A stretch of DNA of 64,000 nucleotides from Eleginops maclovinus (lineage: Eukaryota > Chordata > Actinopteri > Perciformes > Eleginopidae). A program made the translations under genes and the position numbers. Positions 1 to 34,711 of the stretch are shown here, one piece after another; the first letter of the stretch is position 1; each line of letters opens with the position of its first letter. The notes below the pieces were generated by a model. That model worked only from the letters and a program-made list of their open reading frames with translations, was not told the DNA's origin and searched no databases. The stretch is taken from positions 5,887,043 to 5,951,042 of the forward strand of contig NC_086362.1 of NCBI RefSeq assembly GCF_036324505.1, given 5' to 3'.

Positions 1-245
1 TCGTATCTGTCCATTAGACATGAGCCTACAGACAGACCTTTGTACAGAGCAACACTATCTGTTTTTATTCTTTATGCAAAACTAAGCTAATTTCCCAGGA
101 GCTTCATATTCATCAGAAAAGGGAATCATTTATTCGTCGCCCTGCAGGGGGAGTTTGTTTGCCTATTTAGGAAACAACATTATACTATCACAGTATAGTA
201 CACTCAGAAAATATTTAAGAAAGTGTTGTTCTTATTCCTCTGCAG

Positions 246-556
246 CTGAAGGGTAAAGATAATGACCAGCCGATTGGTCGCATCAGTAAGCAGTGGAGCG
301 GCCTTCTGAAGGAAGTCTTCACAGACACAGACAACTTTGGCATCCAGTTCCCGCTGGACATGGACGTGAAGGTGAAAGCTGTCCTCATGGGCGCCTGCTT
401 CCTCATTGTAAGTCACTCAGTTATTTTGATTTGAATAGCAGCAATTGTTTTTTTTTTATAAATGTCTAAAGAGGTCATTTCCTTCTTTGTTGCCAGGATT
501 TCATGTTCTTCGAGAAGGTCGGGGAGGCCAACCAGCGCAGCTCCGTGTTTTCATAA
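246..556 (+). CDS. plscr3: Phospholipid scramblase, C-terminal exons (partial, plscr3-like)
   Basis: Two coding exons are visible: 246-407 (acceptor TGCAG, donor GTAAGT) and 497-556 (acceptor GCCAG, stop TAA at 554-556), joined in phase 0. They encode the last 73 residues of a scramblase. The family signature is clear: [18 protein letters not shown], then GACFLIDFMFFEK, which holds the calcium-binding-like segment and the single C-terminal membrane helix. Family members move phospholipids between membrane leaflets in a calcium-dependent way, and PLSCR3 is associated with mitochondria. The 5' exons lie before the window. The symbol rests on the convergent tnk1 neighbour, which is the human PLSCR3-TNK1 arrangement; the residues alone look as much like PLSCR1 as PLSCR3. 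Certain as a scramblase, less so as the paralogue. Confidence 0.85.
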
Positions 557-2735
557 CAGAAAAAAGGAAAGGGGAAACAACAGCAGGAGAGCAGTTGCCA
601 ATTATGGATTCAAATTTTTTCCATTTGTTTTTGAAATCATTCCGTCCATCAGATCCCAGCCAAAACAGTGCCAATCTAGCAATCATTTTACACTCGGACC
701 TAAAAGTGCTAAAGAACTCTGAATCCAGTCATGGATTGTTTTGTAACTGTTTCCACACACAATCACTCAATGATACTGCGGCCATGTTGCTAAGTTCATT
801 ACACTCCATACAGTGTGTAGTTTGATCTATTTTAAATAAATGAACTAGCTACCTCAAGCTGAGATATTATCTCTGCCAAAAACTGTCAACTTAACCCCTC
901 AATGCCTTTTCAGTGCCTACGTTTAGAAATAACAAACAGTGAACATGTGTTTAAATGTGCTTTATGCTTCTCTGGCATTGACATTTCATACTTATGCCTT
1001 ATCATCCCACTTCACTATTTGTTTTTATGAAAAAAATAACTAAAGTAAGTGCAATACTATGGTGGCTTTACTCTTTGCCTTTTTATTTTTAGCTATGCTA
1101 TCGACTACTTTGTGTTTCTTGCTAATAAGCATGTAAACGAGCTAACTAAGAAAGTGAACGTGGTAAACATTTAACTTGCTGTATCTGTTAGCATTGGCAT
1201 TGTGAGCATGTTAGCATTAGCTTTCAGCTAAAAAGAACTGCTGTGCCTTCGTCACAACAAAAGCTTTATATAAAATATATAAATATATAAAACTCCATCA
1301 TTAGCGAGAGTAAACAGGCACATTATTCAGTGTGTGTAGGGAAGGTGGGGTTATGTTAGCAGGAGTGGAAAGACGTTTTATTATTGACAGTATTTACCAA
1401 AGCACTCTTTCTCTCAGCTGCCTTTCTTTCTCTCTTAGTAAACATATATTACAAGCATAGGCTGCACTGTAAATGCTCTAATGCTTCTTCTGTGGTTAGC
1501 TGGTTGCGTCGGAAACGGAAACCACAACCAGACCTTTCCCTCCAATTTTTCCAGATGTCACTGCCTTGAACATGTGCCAGTGAACTGATATAAGAGTGTA
1601 AGCAGGAATATCTTGACAAAAGGATGAAAAGAAAGTAAATAAAAAGCAGAAACGGAGGTTAATGAGTATTATTTTGACCTCGCAGTGGTTGGAAAACCCT
1701 CTTCGGTGCCAGGTTTCAGGAAAAACTGTGTTTCCGTAGTTTTGTGTTGAAGAAAGAGACTTACATGTGAAAATAATCTGTTAAATAGTAATGTTATCTC
1801 ACTTAACCGCTGTGCTTTAGGATTATCTAACAATTGCAGGTTAATGTTTGGAAATGGCTGTTGAATGCAACGCTCTGTAATGAATCATTTTAATTGTTCT
1901 CGTGAGATAACATGAGTGTCTCCAGTGAGGGTTGGTTGCCACTAGTGCTCTCATATGTATGTACTGTGTTTTATTTACGTGTATGATACCCTCAGCCTTT
2001 GAGCCTGCTGATCTTTTGATAAGGAAAGAAAAAGACGCCAAAGGACGCACATTACCTTTACTTTGTGATTATTTCTTCTTTGTCTGATGTTTAAATTCAA
2101 CACTTGCTTTTTCTGTGGCATCAGTTCCCTGTTTCTATCTTCATTTTATACAATTTATTATGTCAATATCATTTTTCTACAGATCAAACATACCCTGTCC
2201 TTATATATAAATTATATATAAATAAAACATAAGCCATTTAATCCATTGTTGTAGTTTTGTTGTTGTGTATTGCTCCGCTCTGGGAGAGCTTTGGGAAGGC
2301 TCTCGGAAATGTAAAGACTAAATTCGGAACATCTGGTTTCACTTGGGAAAAAAAACATCAGAGGGAAATCCTGTCTCTGATTCTTTGCAACAACATCAGC
2401 CAAAGTCCTGCACTGCTTTAGGTACTGGGCAACTTTCTCTGTACAACATGCACATTATGGTGTCAATATCAGCTTCCTTTACTTATCTACCCTATTTCAG
2501 ATGCAACAAAAGGAGACAACCCTCTCCTCAGGTCACATATTGAATATCATACTGCTCCACCCTCTGGGAAAACATGGTATATACAAGAAGGAGATTCCTC
2601 AGAGCATGTGTTCACACGTCTATCCAATGCTGCTGGGAAATAACTACAATTGAATTTAAGGATTACAAAGCTTTGACTGTGCATTCAGGAATATGTAAGA
2701 CACACAATAAAGACACTTCCTGAAGACCAGCAGAC
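557..2735 (+). other. Probable plscr3 3' untranslated region and tail
   Basis: No coding exon is visible here. AATAAA signals lie at 835-840, 2221-2226 and 2706-2711, so the 3' UTR could be short (about 300 nt) or about 2.2 kb. The part around 1085-1240 contains GTTAGCATT/TAGCTAA-type words that are common in dispersed teleost repeats. The end of the transcript is inferred, not seen. Confidence 0.4.
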
Positions 2736-2764
2736 CAACTGAATAAACAGCTCACACATCACAC

Positions 2765-3084
2765 AGTTCAATACAAAGATGGCATAATCATTTTATTTAA
2801 TAAAACAATAATTTCATGTACAAATTCATTACGATACAAAAACTATGTTCACAAAATGTGTTGCTGGAGAGTGTCATTCAAAATACAAAAACAGTGAAAA
2901 CAGTGAGCCTTTTATCCTTTCTTTTTACACCTTCACTTTTCTACATTTATAAGACCTCCTATCTGCCCCCACATCGAGGTGGTCATTGCAAGTTATTTTG
3001 GGCAGCTTCCAGATCCAAAATTGTTGCTGAAAGTGTAAACCATCGCTGCAAAATTCAATTTAAAATCAGCCAATGAAGAACACT
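2765..3084 (-). other. Probable tnk1 3' untranslated region with polyadenylation signal
   Basis: Reading on the minus strand from the tnk1 stop (TAA ending at 3085), the first clear AATAAA is at 2797-2792 (TTTATT on the plus strand). This gives a 3' UTR of about 300 nt that stops just short of the AATAAA at 2706-2711 used by the opposite gene. Confidence 0.5.
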
Positions 3085-10757
<7,673 letters not shown>

Positions 10758-13001
10758 CACCCGACCCGTCCTCCTGCACGGTCAAAGGTTAAACTTCAAT
10801 TATAACACTTTTTGTAAGTAACTAAATCTAAGTGTTTTGGTCGTTGAAACTTCACGATAGGAAGCTTGGAATCATATCAAACTATGGACACAATAAACCA
10901 GTTCTCTATTCCAGTCTTCCTCATCTCATTAAAGAGCCTGTTTAACAGCAACCCACTTGGGCCTTGTTAGGTAACCATGGCAACTTTACAAAAACAGTGT
11001 GGGATGCCGAAGGGGGGGTTAGGTGAGCTTTTAGCTGAGTGCCAACTTTTTACAAGTTGGTGGTTTGTGTCCCATAAGATTCTAATGTACTCTTTACAGC
11101 TACTACAGCTTTAGGCTTTTCAATCTCAAAGTAGAGTCATTTGCATAAGTTCACACTTCAAAACAGGCAGTTCACTGACCAAATGAGAGTGAGGTCAGAT
11201 AAAAGACAACAGAAGAAGCTAGGAGGAGCACAAAGAGGAACAGGTGAATGATGACACAGGAAACATTGACAGATTAAAACGCTCCCCTTTTCATAAGACG
11301 CTAGTACAAGTAGTGACATCAACAGTGCCGGTAACTTGATTGTGACTCATTTGAACCACAAAGACGATAACACTGCAGGTAATATATCAAGCCGAGAGGT
11401 GGAACCATTAACTTGCCTGTGGTTTGGGGGCCGCGGTCAAACAGGATCCTGTTCAGACACAGCATTCATGCAAGTGCTGAACATGTGATGTGTTTGACAG
11501 CAGCATGACAGCTCTTGTAAGGCTTTTTGTAGCTTCATTTTCACTTTAGACTTAACAATCTTCTTTCTAATGTGCAATCTTATCTTTTAATATGTCACTT
11601 CCAGTCCCATGACACAGAGGTGTGATGGCGAGAATGAGTTTGCACAACTTCCTTATTGCTTAAAGAAATAAAATGTAAAACATCATGTGTTGCTTTCTGC
11701 TCTTAGCATTACTGGAGGCTTGTAGAGCAATAAACCCAATGGTTATCGGCCCAGCAGGTACGATTCAGGGAATGCCTCCAGCCTTGCCCTGTCAGTTACC
11801 ATTGGAAAAAATGAACAACATGCTAAACCACTAGCAGAGCCACATTGTTTGCAATCATAAGGCTAATTCTCACGGAACAACTGATGCTTAAAAATCCAGA
11901 AGTGTGCAACAGGGTTCTAGCCTGGGCTTGCATTAGTTTCTAGGGACTACTCCCAATTAATTTGCACCCAACTTGACTGAGTCTTGTCTGCAGGTAATAT
12001 TCAAATTCAGAAGGGATAGATGGTAAACAAAGAGACCTCTGTGATCATTCTCTCTATGTACAGAGTGATCAATATTTAACCTGCCTGGCAGCTACTGAAA
12101 AACTCTCACAGCCTAAATGGCATGTGTGACCTAGTGTCAAACTATTTAGTTAATAGCTTAACTTTGCTAAGGAGGCAGGGGAGGAACTCGCGTCACTTAT
12201 ATCTTACACAACATTATCTGCGGTGTTGTTTTTCCCATAAGGCTGCAGAGCCTTTGTTTACACTGGTGATGGCCGCTTCCTTCCAAGAACACATGAAGAT
12301 CAACCCACAGTGATCCACTTGACCCCTTCAGTCATCCATGAATCAAAAATGTCACAGTTATATTATTACACGAGTGTGCTTTTCAAAACATTTCCCAAGA
12401 AAATGTGTGTTTCTTCATGTACAGAAAGAGGAGTACAGTCAGAAGTGTTCAGATATTTTTTAATTAAATCAAAATAGCAACTCTTAAATATAAAATACTG
12501 CACTGCATGGTAAACATATATAATTACCTTACTATTATCATCAAATGCACCAATGTATAAAGACTACAAGTAATTTATTCAGCAGAATAGCCACTCAATG
12601 ATAAGCTACATTTTTGGATTTATTATCAGTGATGGATTACAGTAATCCATCAAAGATAATGGCAGCAAGCAGCATTTTTGTGTTGCAGGTAAAGTGATTT
12701 ATAATAGCTTGATAGTTAGATCCATTATAATGGCCTATATATTGTATAAACTAATGAACACTATTTTTGTAGCATTTATAAAGACAACTAAACCTAAAAA
12801 AAAAGGGTATTTAAATGACCTTTTAAATATACATTATTTTTTAAACACAATTTAGTGACAGTGTTTTGTCAATGTCCTAAATTATAATACTTCATTAAGA
12901 GTTTTTCGAAACCAGATATGTTGATATTCCTCCTGACATTAAGCATTTCTTCAGACTGCAGAGTCCAGATAAACTCGGTCAGATAAGAACTCATTACTCA
13001 C
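10758..13001. other. Upstream tnk1 sequence, probable first intron
   Basis: No open frame of substance on either strand. The first coding exon of tnk1 is preceded on its strand by a good acceptor (GTGCAG), so transcription must begin in an upstream non-coding exon and this stretch is probably intronic. I see no other feature apart from A/T-rich low-complexity sequence around 12430-12900. Confidence 0.4.
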
Positions 13002-13300
13002 CGTTAATCAAAATAAGTCAGATATCCGGTAGGATCGTTGACACCTATTTCTTAAACATATACGCCCGAGACAAGTGATCCATGTTGGCGCTGAAACCTC
13101 CAGAAAAGTCGACGGAGGCTCTTTTCTCAATCCTGAACTCTTTCCAAAAATAATTCTCGCACGTTATGTCAGAGATGTATCCTATTGTTTTATGTATCGC
13201 GTTTCTTTCAGGCAAGCGGGAATGAGTGATCTACCTGTGTGCTTTTTCTCCAGCAGTTTTTCTCCGCCTCTTTGCAGTTTCCACACTGACCACACCTCTT
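13002..13300 (-). promoter_or_regulatory. Candidate non-coding first exon and promoter of tnk1
   Basis: On the minus strand a strong donor (GTGAGT, 13001-12996) would end a non-coding exon here. The coding exon at 10757 has an in-phase-independent acceptor just upstream of its ATG. Both the exon extent and the start site are guesses; RNA evidence would be needed to fix them. Confidence 0.3.
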
Positions 13301-15960
13301 CCTGCTTTCCTCACCTGAGCTTTCAACAACAGCTGAAACTTCCAGACAATATGAAATTACCTGCACAGGTAAACACATTACCTAATGGCATAACCCACTG
13401 TTAGCACAAAACAGAGTATCCTACGTCACCCATTAGCAACGTGTTAACACACACATACACGTTGTGTGTAGTCTGTATTTAAAAATATTACATTGTCACA
13501 CAGTCAAGTAAAATATAGCTAATAAACTCAGTTGCTAGTTTATTGGATAGGCCAAATGTAAATAAATGCTAGTTGGGTAAACCAAATACATGCTACTAAT
13601 CAAACTAGCATGTATAGGCTATCAGATGCACCTAATTTAATGCTAGTTTATTTCGTACACCAGATGTTACTGCTAATTTGTTGTGTACACCAACAACAAA
13701 TGGCTGTCATTGCAGATATTGTACATTATCTAAAATGTAATGTTAGTTTTTGGGTACACCTAGCTTAACCGTTTTTTTTTTGTTGCGCCTTATTAGTTTT
13801 AGATTTAGTTAATCAACCATGCAATAATTCCTTTCGTAAAGTGTATCATGTAACGTATTTTGGAGAAATTAGTGTTAATTGTGTTTTCTGATAATTCTGT
13901 TGACCATAGGCCTATTTGTGATGTAAAAATCATATTTGTTTTACCCCTTTCATATAAATAAGTAAAACCGTTTTAAAAACTAACATTATAACCTCCATTG
14001 GAGAATGATTTACTGTACTGAAGCTTTATTAGACAGCCAGAAGTATAATGAAATAACAAAAACAAGTCATATGAAGTGTATATGTTGTGTTTTTTGCCTT
14101 GATTGATCAGAATCAGATGTCATCAACATATTTTACTTTACTTTGGATAATTATGTACTTTTAAAATGAGTCATTACTGAGGTTAAAAATGTTTTCCTTA
14201 GCGTAAATAACGTGATTAATTGTCTCTATTGGCCATGTTCAATTGTTTTCCTTCTTTTTGTATTCAACAGAAACTTGCTGTAAGCTATGAGTCAAATGAA
14301 GAAACTCATTGTCAAGCAAGTTTGACAAGGTTTTTTTTTTTTAGCTTCCTACATGTGTGTTCATTTGAATGCAAACCAGGCAGCACTGTGAAAGACCTGC
14401 CCTGCACTTTGCACTTCCTGGTACAGTATCTCCCTAGTCGTCGTCCCCCGCCTCCCTTCCTGAATTACTCAAAACCACCCACACAATAGCAGCCATTCAA
14501 AGGACTTCAAACACAGAAGCTTCACAATTCTGTCATGCACTTTTAACTTGATATGGATTAAGACAAAATGACACATTTTGCAGCAATTAATGTGAGTTTT
14601 AAATAATTAGTTTATAGAAGGTTTTGTGACAGCCCAAATGCTAAAACCAAGAGCTTAACAAACAATACAAATAAAGACAAACACAAATGATGATTTCATT
14701 AGGAAATAAAGAGTCACAAGAATTAACAGCTTAAGGAATTAATGAATAATACACCAGGCAGGTATTGGGACAACAACATGTCATTTCCAGGATTTGATGA
14801 GCAGTTTAGTGTACAGGCCGAACAAGGACTGTGTGGCTCAGATGCTAACACTCCTTCTGCTGTCTTAAATCTCTGAGGCTGAAATAACTTATCGTCAGTT
14901 TACAGTTGGGTAAACTCTCCATGTCTTATTTAATTTGTCTGACAGACAGGCTGCACTTACGGGGGGTTGCCCATGAAATGCTGCGAGGAAAATGTATTGT
15001 TAGTTGCCTAAATTAAGCAGAGAGAGAGAGAGATGTGATAGTGCTAACAGTTTTTTCTCTGATATTTTATTGAGTGAGATATAGAATCAGTCTTAATTTT
15101 ATCTTTCAGGGGAACCTAGAATATGTGAATTTGTATGGGGGGGATCACGCTTATTAAGGCAAAAACAGAACACCATTTTTATCTATGTTAACATTACTTC
15201 AACTGATAGAGATGCTGTTTTTCTCAAAAAATGATGTGTCAATTGAGCAGGCGAGATAAAATAAGGTTAGATAAGGAAAGATAAGATTTTTTGATGCCTT
15301 GAAGGGAAATTTAGAGGTAGTTACAAACCTGACACATTCAAGTAAAAAGAAAGGAAAGCTATGCACGGCAGATTGACTGTATGCAGAGGTTACATGTGCA
15401 AACTAATTAGTATCAAGATATACTCTATATCAAATACATGTGTTTTATTCTATTTATGCATGAGAGATATTAATCATGCAATATGTAAAACTAATGTGGA
15501 ATAATGTCAAACCTTACTTACCCTATTATGGGTATAATTATAATATAACAGTATAATTGAGGTCATTAATGTTGAAAGATTAGCAGACTTCTAAAGAAGT
15601 TATAATAATCATAACAATTGTAATAGCCAGGTCATGCCTTTAGGTAATATATGTGTAATTATTTTATTGGTTAAAGAAAAAATAACCCAATAAAATATAG
15701 TTGTTAAAAATATGTTAATTTCTCATAAAGGATTATTTTATACAGTTTGCTGATTTAATGGAAATAAAGCAACGCCCTCTACTGTCTGGTTGAAGTAACT
15801 GTAATTGGCTGCCAGTGGAGACGTCATCGCCCTGCGACAACATGTTCCTACTTTTTCACAAGATAACGTTGATAGTAAAACTCCACATTTGTTTTTTAAT
15901 TCTAGGATGTGGGTTAGGAAACTAAGCGAGCTTATTCTACAAGCAACTTAATCTTGTTGT
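13301..15960. other. Intergenic region between divergent tnk1 and trmt44
   Basis: No gene is recognised. It is A/T rich and holds a stretch (13440-13790) with repeated words of the type TGCTAGTTxATTxGxxACACC. At about 15247-15390 there is a diverged retroposon tail in reverse orientation (GATGCCTTGAAGGGAAATTTAG). A CRE-like ACGTCATC occurs near 15819-15828. Confidence 0.5.
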
Positions 15961-15983
15961 CTTTATCTACGTAACAAAAGACC

Positions 15984-15991
15984 CCGGAAGT
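15984..15991 (+). promoter_or_regulatory. ETS-type site CCGGAAGT upstream of trmt44
   Basis: CCGGAAGT, the core bound by GABPA/ETS factors at many housekeeping promoters, lies 54 bp before the trmt44 ATG. This position fits a TATA-less start site. That it acts as a promoter is inferred from motif and spacing alone. Confidence 0.4.
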
Positions 15992-16044
15992 CCTCCTCTC
16001 TCCTTATGCAGATGTAAACACATGGTCGTGTCTGATGCTCAATT

Positions 16045-28309
<12,265 letters not shown>

Positions 28310-28580
28310 ACTTGAGGAACTTTTCTAATGAATGTCCACCTCTGCCCATAGAACTTCCTGGAAAAGTATCAACTCCTAGTTCTGCAGCCACAAAGAGGAA
28401 GAAGTTCAGATCCAAGCGACATAACTTTTTACAATATTCTCTTCCTTCTGATCCAGATGCAGCTTTCACTGTTATAGCTCGTTGACACCTCTAATTTCAA
28501 GGGATTCTTTTTTGTTTATTTATATAATGAATAGTTTTTTGTAAAGCTCAAACCAATTGTACACTGAATATCTATTAAAG
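28310..28580 (+). other. trmt44 3' untranslated region
   Basis: The sequence after the TGA (28307-28309) has no ORF. An ATTAAA signal at about 28572-28577 is the best polyadenylation candidate, followed by a T-rich stretch. Confidence 0.5.
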
Positions 28581-31980
<3,400 letters not shown>

Positions 31981-31989
31981 AGTGTGTGT

Positions 31990-34618
31990 GTTGGGGGGTA
32001 TTTGAAAATGTTTTCATTTGACATTTCACCATTCAAGACGTACTTCAAAAAGATGGCAGTGGAGAGCTGCCAAGCAAGTGTTGGTGCTTCTTCTCGACAC
32101 AGAGCTGGAAATAGACAATACACATGGGCTGTTCCTTGGCATTTAGACATATCTCACAGATTAACATAGAGCTCAAATATAAAGTAAGCTTTCTGATCTA
32201 TCAAATGTGTATTTACTGATCTATCTCAACTGTTAGATCTGAACTGAAGGGTATATTGTGCAACAGTATCTCCAGGGAACCCTGTCTGTTACTGATTGAT
32301 TGATCCACGGCATCAAAATACTTTTTCAAATTGCTACTTGGGAGCCAATCCACTGAGTAAATATTTGATGAGATGTTAATTTAATACGGTGTTCAGTTCT
32401 CTGATGCCTCTGAGAGTGTGATTCTAATCCTCCATTTCTAATCATAGGAATATAGATTTTCGTTATTCACGCACTATTTAAATATGAATACGTGAAGTAA
32501 AGTTGTTTTTCACATATTTCTAATTCAGATTGAGCTTTTATAAAGATTTTTTTGAGTGAAATGTCCCATGTGGTATATGGATGGGTGGATGTTTCCATCT
32601 AGGTATTCCTATTCAATCTTTCTGGTAAACAAAACAAAATCTGTAACAAATTAACAGATGTCAGTGGTGAGGGTAAATGCCTTGTGTAAGAAGTGCTGAT
32701 GCTTTGTAATTGTAACTAAACATGTATGGCATCATTAGAGTAGACAAACAAGCCCCAAAAATACTTAGTAAAATGGTGGAAACAAATACAACTTGTAAAC
32801 AAATAGTAGAAATTGACGTAAGCTTTTGTTTCTTTCCAACAACTGTATGGAATTTGGTTTTGCTTGGTCTGATTGGAAAAATATGTAGAACTCTGATGAC
32901 TAACTATGTGTTATCATGTGGAATAAACAAACAGTGATTACATGCAATTAGTTTTAGACAATTACAGTTTTTCCACATTTCTAAAATGCATTTTCTTAGA
33001 AACAAAGAGCCCAGCTGGGATGACAAGTCTTAGATTCAAACCTTTCCATACAATCAACAGAGTCAAACTCAAAAACAAAAGACACTTAATTAAAATTCAT
33101 CAGTGTCTCCTTGAACAATACCCCTCTTTAATCATTTGCATAATCAGCTTACAGAAATGAGCAGTATTGTATCACTGTCCTGGGACCCAAGCATATTCAG
33201 TTTGGTTTCATGATGCAATATTACATAATCTCTCTTTGCTTTTAGTGCTACATCACGCCTTTATCGCATCATCATGGGAACAAAGTTTGCGCGTTAGGTG
33301 TGAGTCTCCAGCTCCGATGAGTCACTTGCTCGCTAAAGTGAAAAAAAAAGCATCTTACCAAAATAAAAGCAGCTCAGTAGCTCTGATGTGAAGTGAAAAT
33401 AGGGGTTACCATAGAGGCACAAAGTGGGAGAGGGTGTCGTTACCATGGGAGACGGGCCAAGGTGACCCAGATGGTACAACAGCAGCTGATCCTTTTGGAC
33501 CTCTGTGCTTTGACACCAACACTTCATAGCAAAACATCTCACACTGCATTACCCAGAAGTCTCATGTCAAATCATGGTTGCACCCCTGATATTGTTGCGT
33601 AATACTTGGACATAATCCTGCATTTAAATGGTGAATAAAAAAGCTTCTGTGTTTACCTTTCACCAAGCACAGTCTTTCTAAATACAGAGTTTTCTTAGTT
33701 GAGTGTGTGTGTGTGTTTACTCGGAGCCAATGAGTTAAAGTGAAACTGTTCAACATGTGGCCGCACAGGATAGGCCAAACAGTGTCAAACACAAACTGCT
33801 GCAAGTAGAGCCAGGAGGCAAATTGCTTCGTTTAGCATAGCATGAGGGAAATGCACTGAGGGAAACAGCTAGCTTAGCTTTGTTCAATGTTAAAAAATAA
33901 GCCAAAGTCAAACATACTCCTTGAAAAAAGGTCCAGTCTGGTCCACTGGATGACTTAAAGGGAAGTCACTGTCCTAATAACTGAAACATATACGCTGGAT
34001 ACCCTATTATACAACCCCATAACGCAGGATTTGCCTTACTGTTTGTCAAAAAGGACAAAAGAGTGTGGAGTTTTACTTGAAAAATTGGCCAATTACTATT
34101 TCTTCACAGCTGTAAAATGGAAGCCAGTGAGCTCATGGGGATGCCCGGTCAGACTCAGAAATAACAAGAACCAAATAGAGAAGATACATGAGTTCTTTGC
34201 AGGTTTGAGGAAACAGCAGTGGTTTTTAGTCGTAGTTGAGGGATTATCAACACGTCTCAGACTTTTAATTTATTGTGAATGTTATCAGAATGTACTTTAA
34301 AGTGAAAGAAAGGGAAACATTTGTTGCTTCTAGGTTGTTATGCAATGGTTTTACTTGTCAAGCCCTCTTGAGATCACTTTGGGCTGAACCCCTGATTTAA
34401 TCCGTTCCCAAACACAGATGTAAAAAATGTGTGGTTTTAGAAGAGTTTGAAACCGTCCAACAACAGTTCAGCCAAAAGACGTCCTGAAGTCTTCGATCAG
34501 CTGTCTGACAAATAAACGTTTGTTTCTTATGAAATATGTATACCAAATAAGACCTCAAACCGTCTTTGTGTTTTTCTGTTTGAGTATAGTTAAAATAAAG
34601 TAAATATATAAAATATAG
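31990..34618. other. Gene-free region
   Basis: No supported coding or RNA feature. TAGC-rich words at about 33828-33880 (TTTAGCATAGCATG, GCTAGCTTAGCTTTG) resemble dispersed teleost repeat sequence. Confidence 0.45.
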
Positions 34619-34711
34619 CACTTTTTGAACATTGAAGTATGTAAACATGTCACAATAGAGGCAGAAAATACAAATATGAACCAGAAAATGAGTTTAATAT
34701 TTCCTCTTTAA
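34619..34711. mobile_element. Inverted-repeat element family A, tail fragment
   Basis: About 93 bp matching the right end of the family: TTTTTGAACATTGAAGTATG, then AATACAAATATGAACCAGAAA and the terminal TTTCCTCTTTAA. Confidence 0.6.

Noticed and set aside
14220..14489. 89-residue plus-strand open frame between tnk1 and trmt44
   Set aside because: It includes a poly-T translated as poly-Phe and has no homologous look or splice context.
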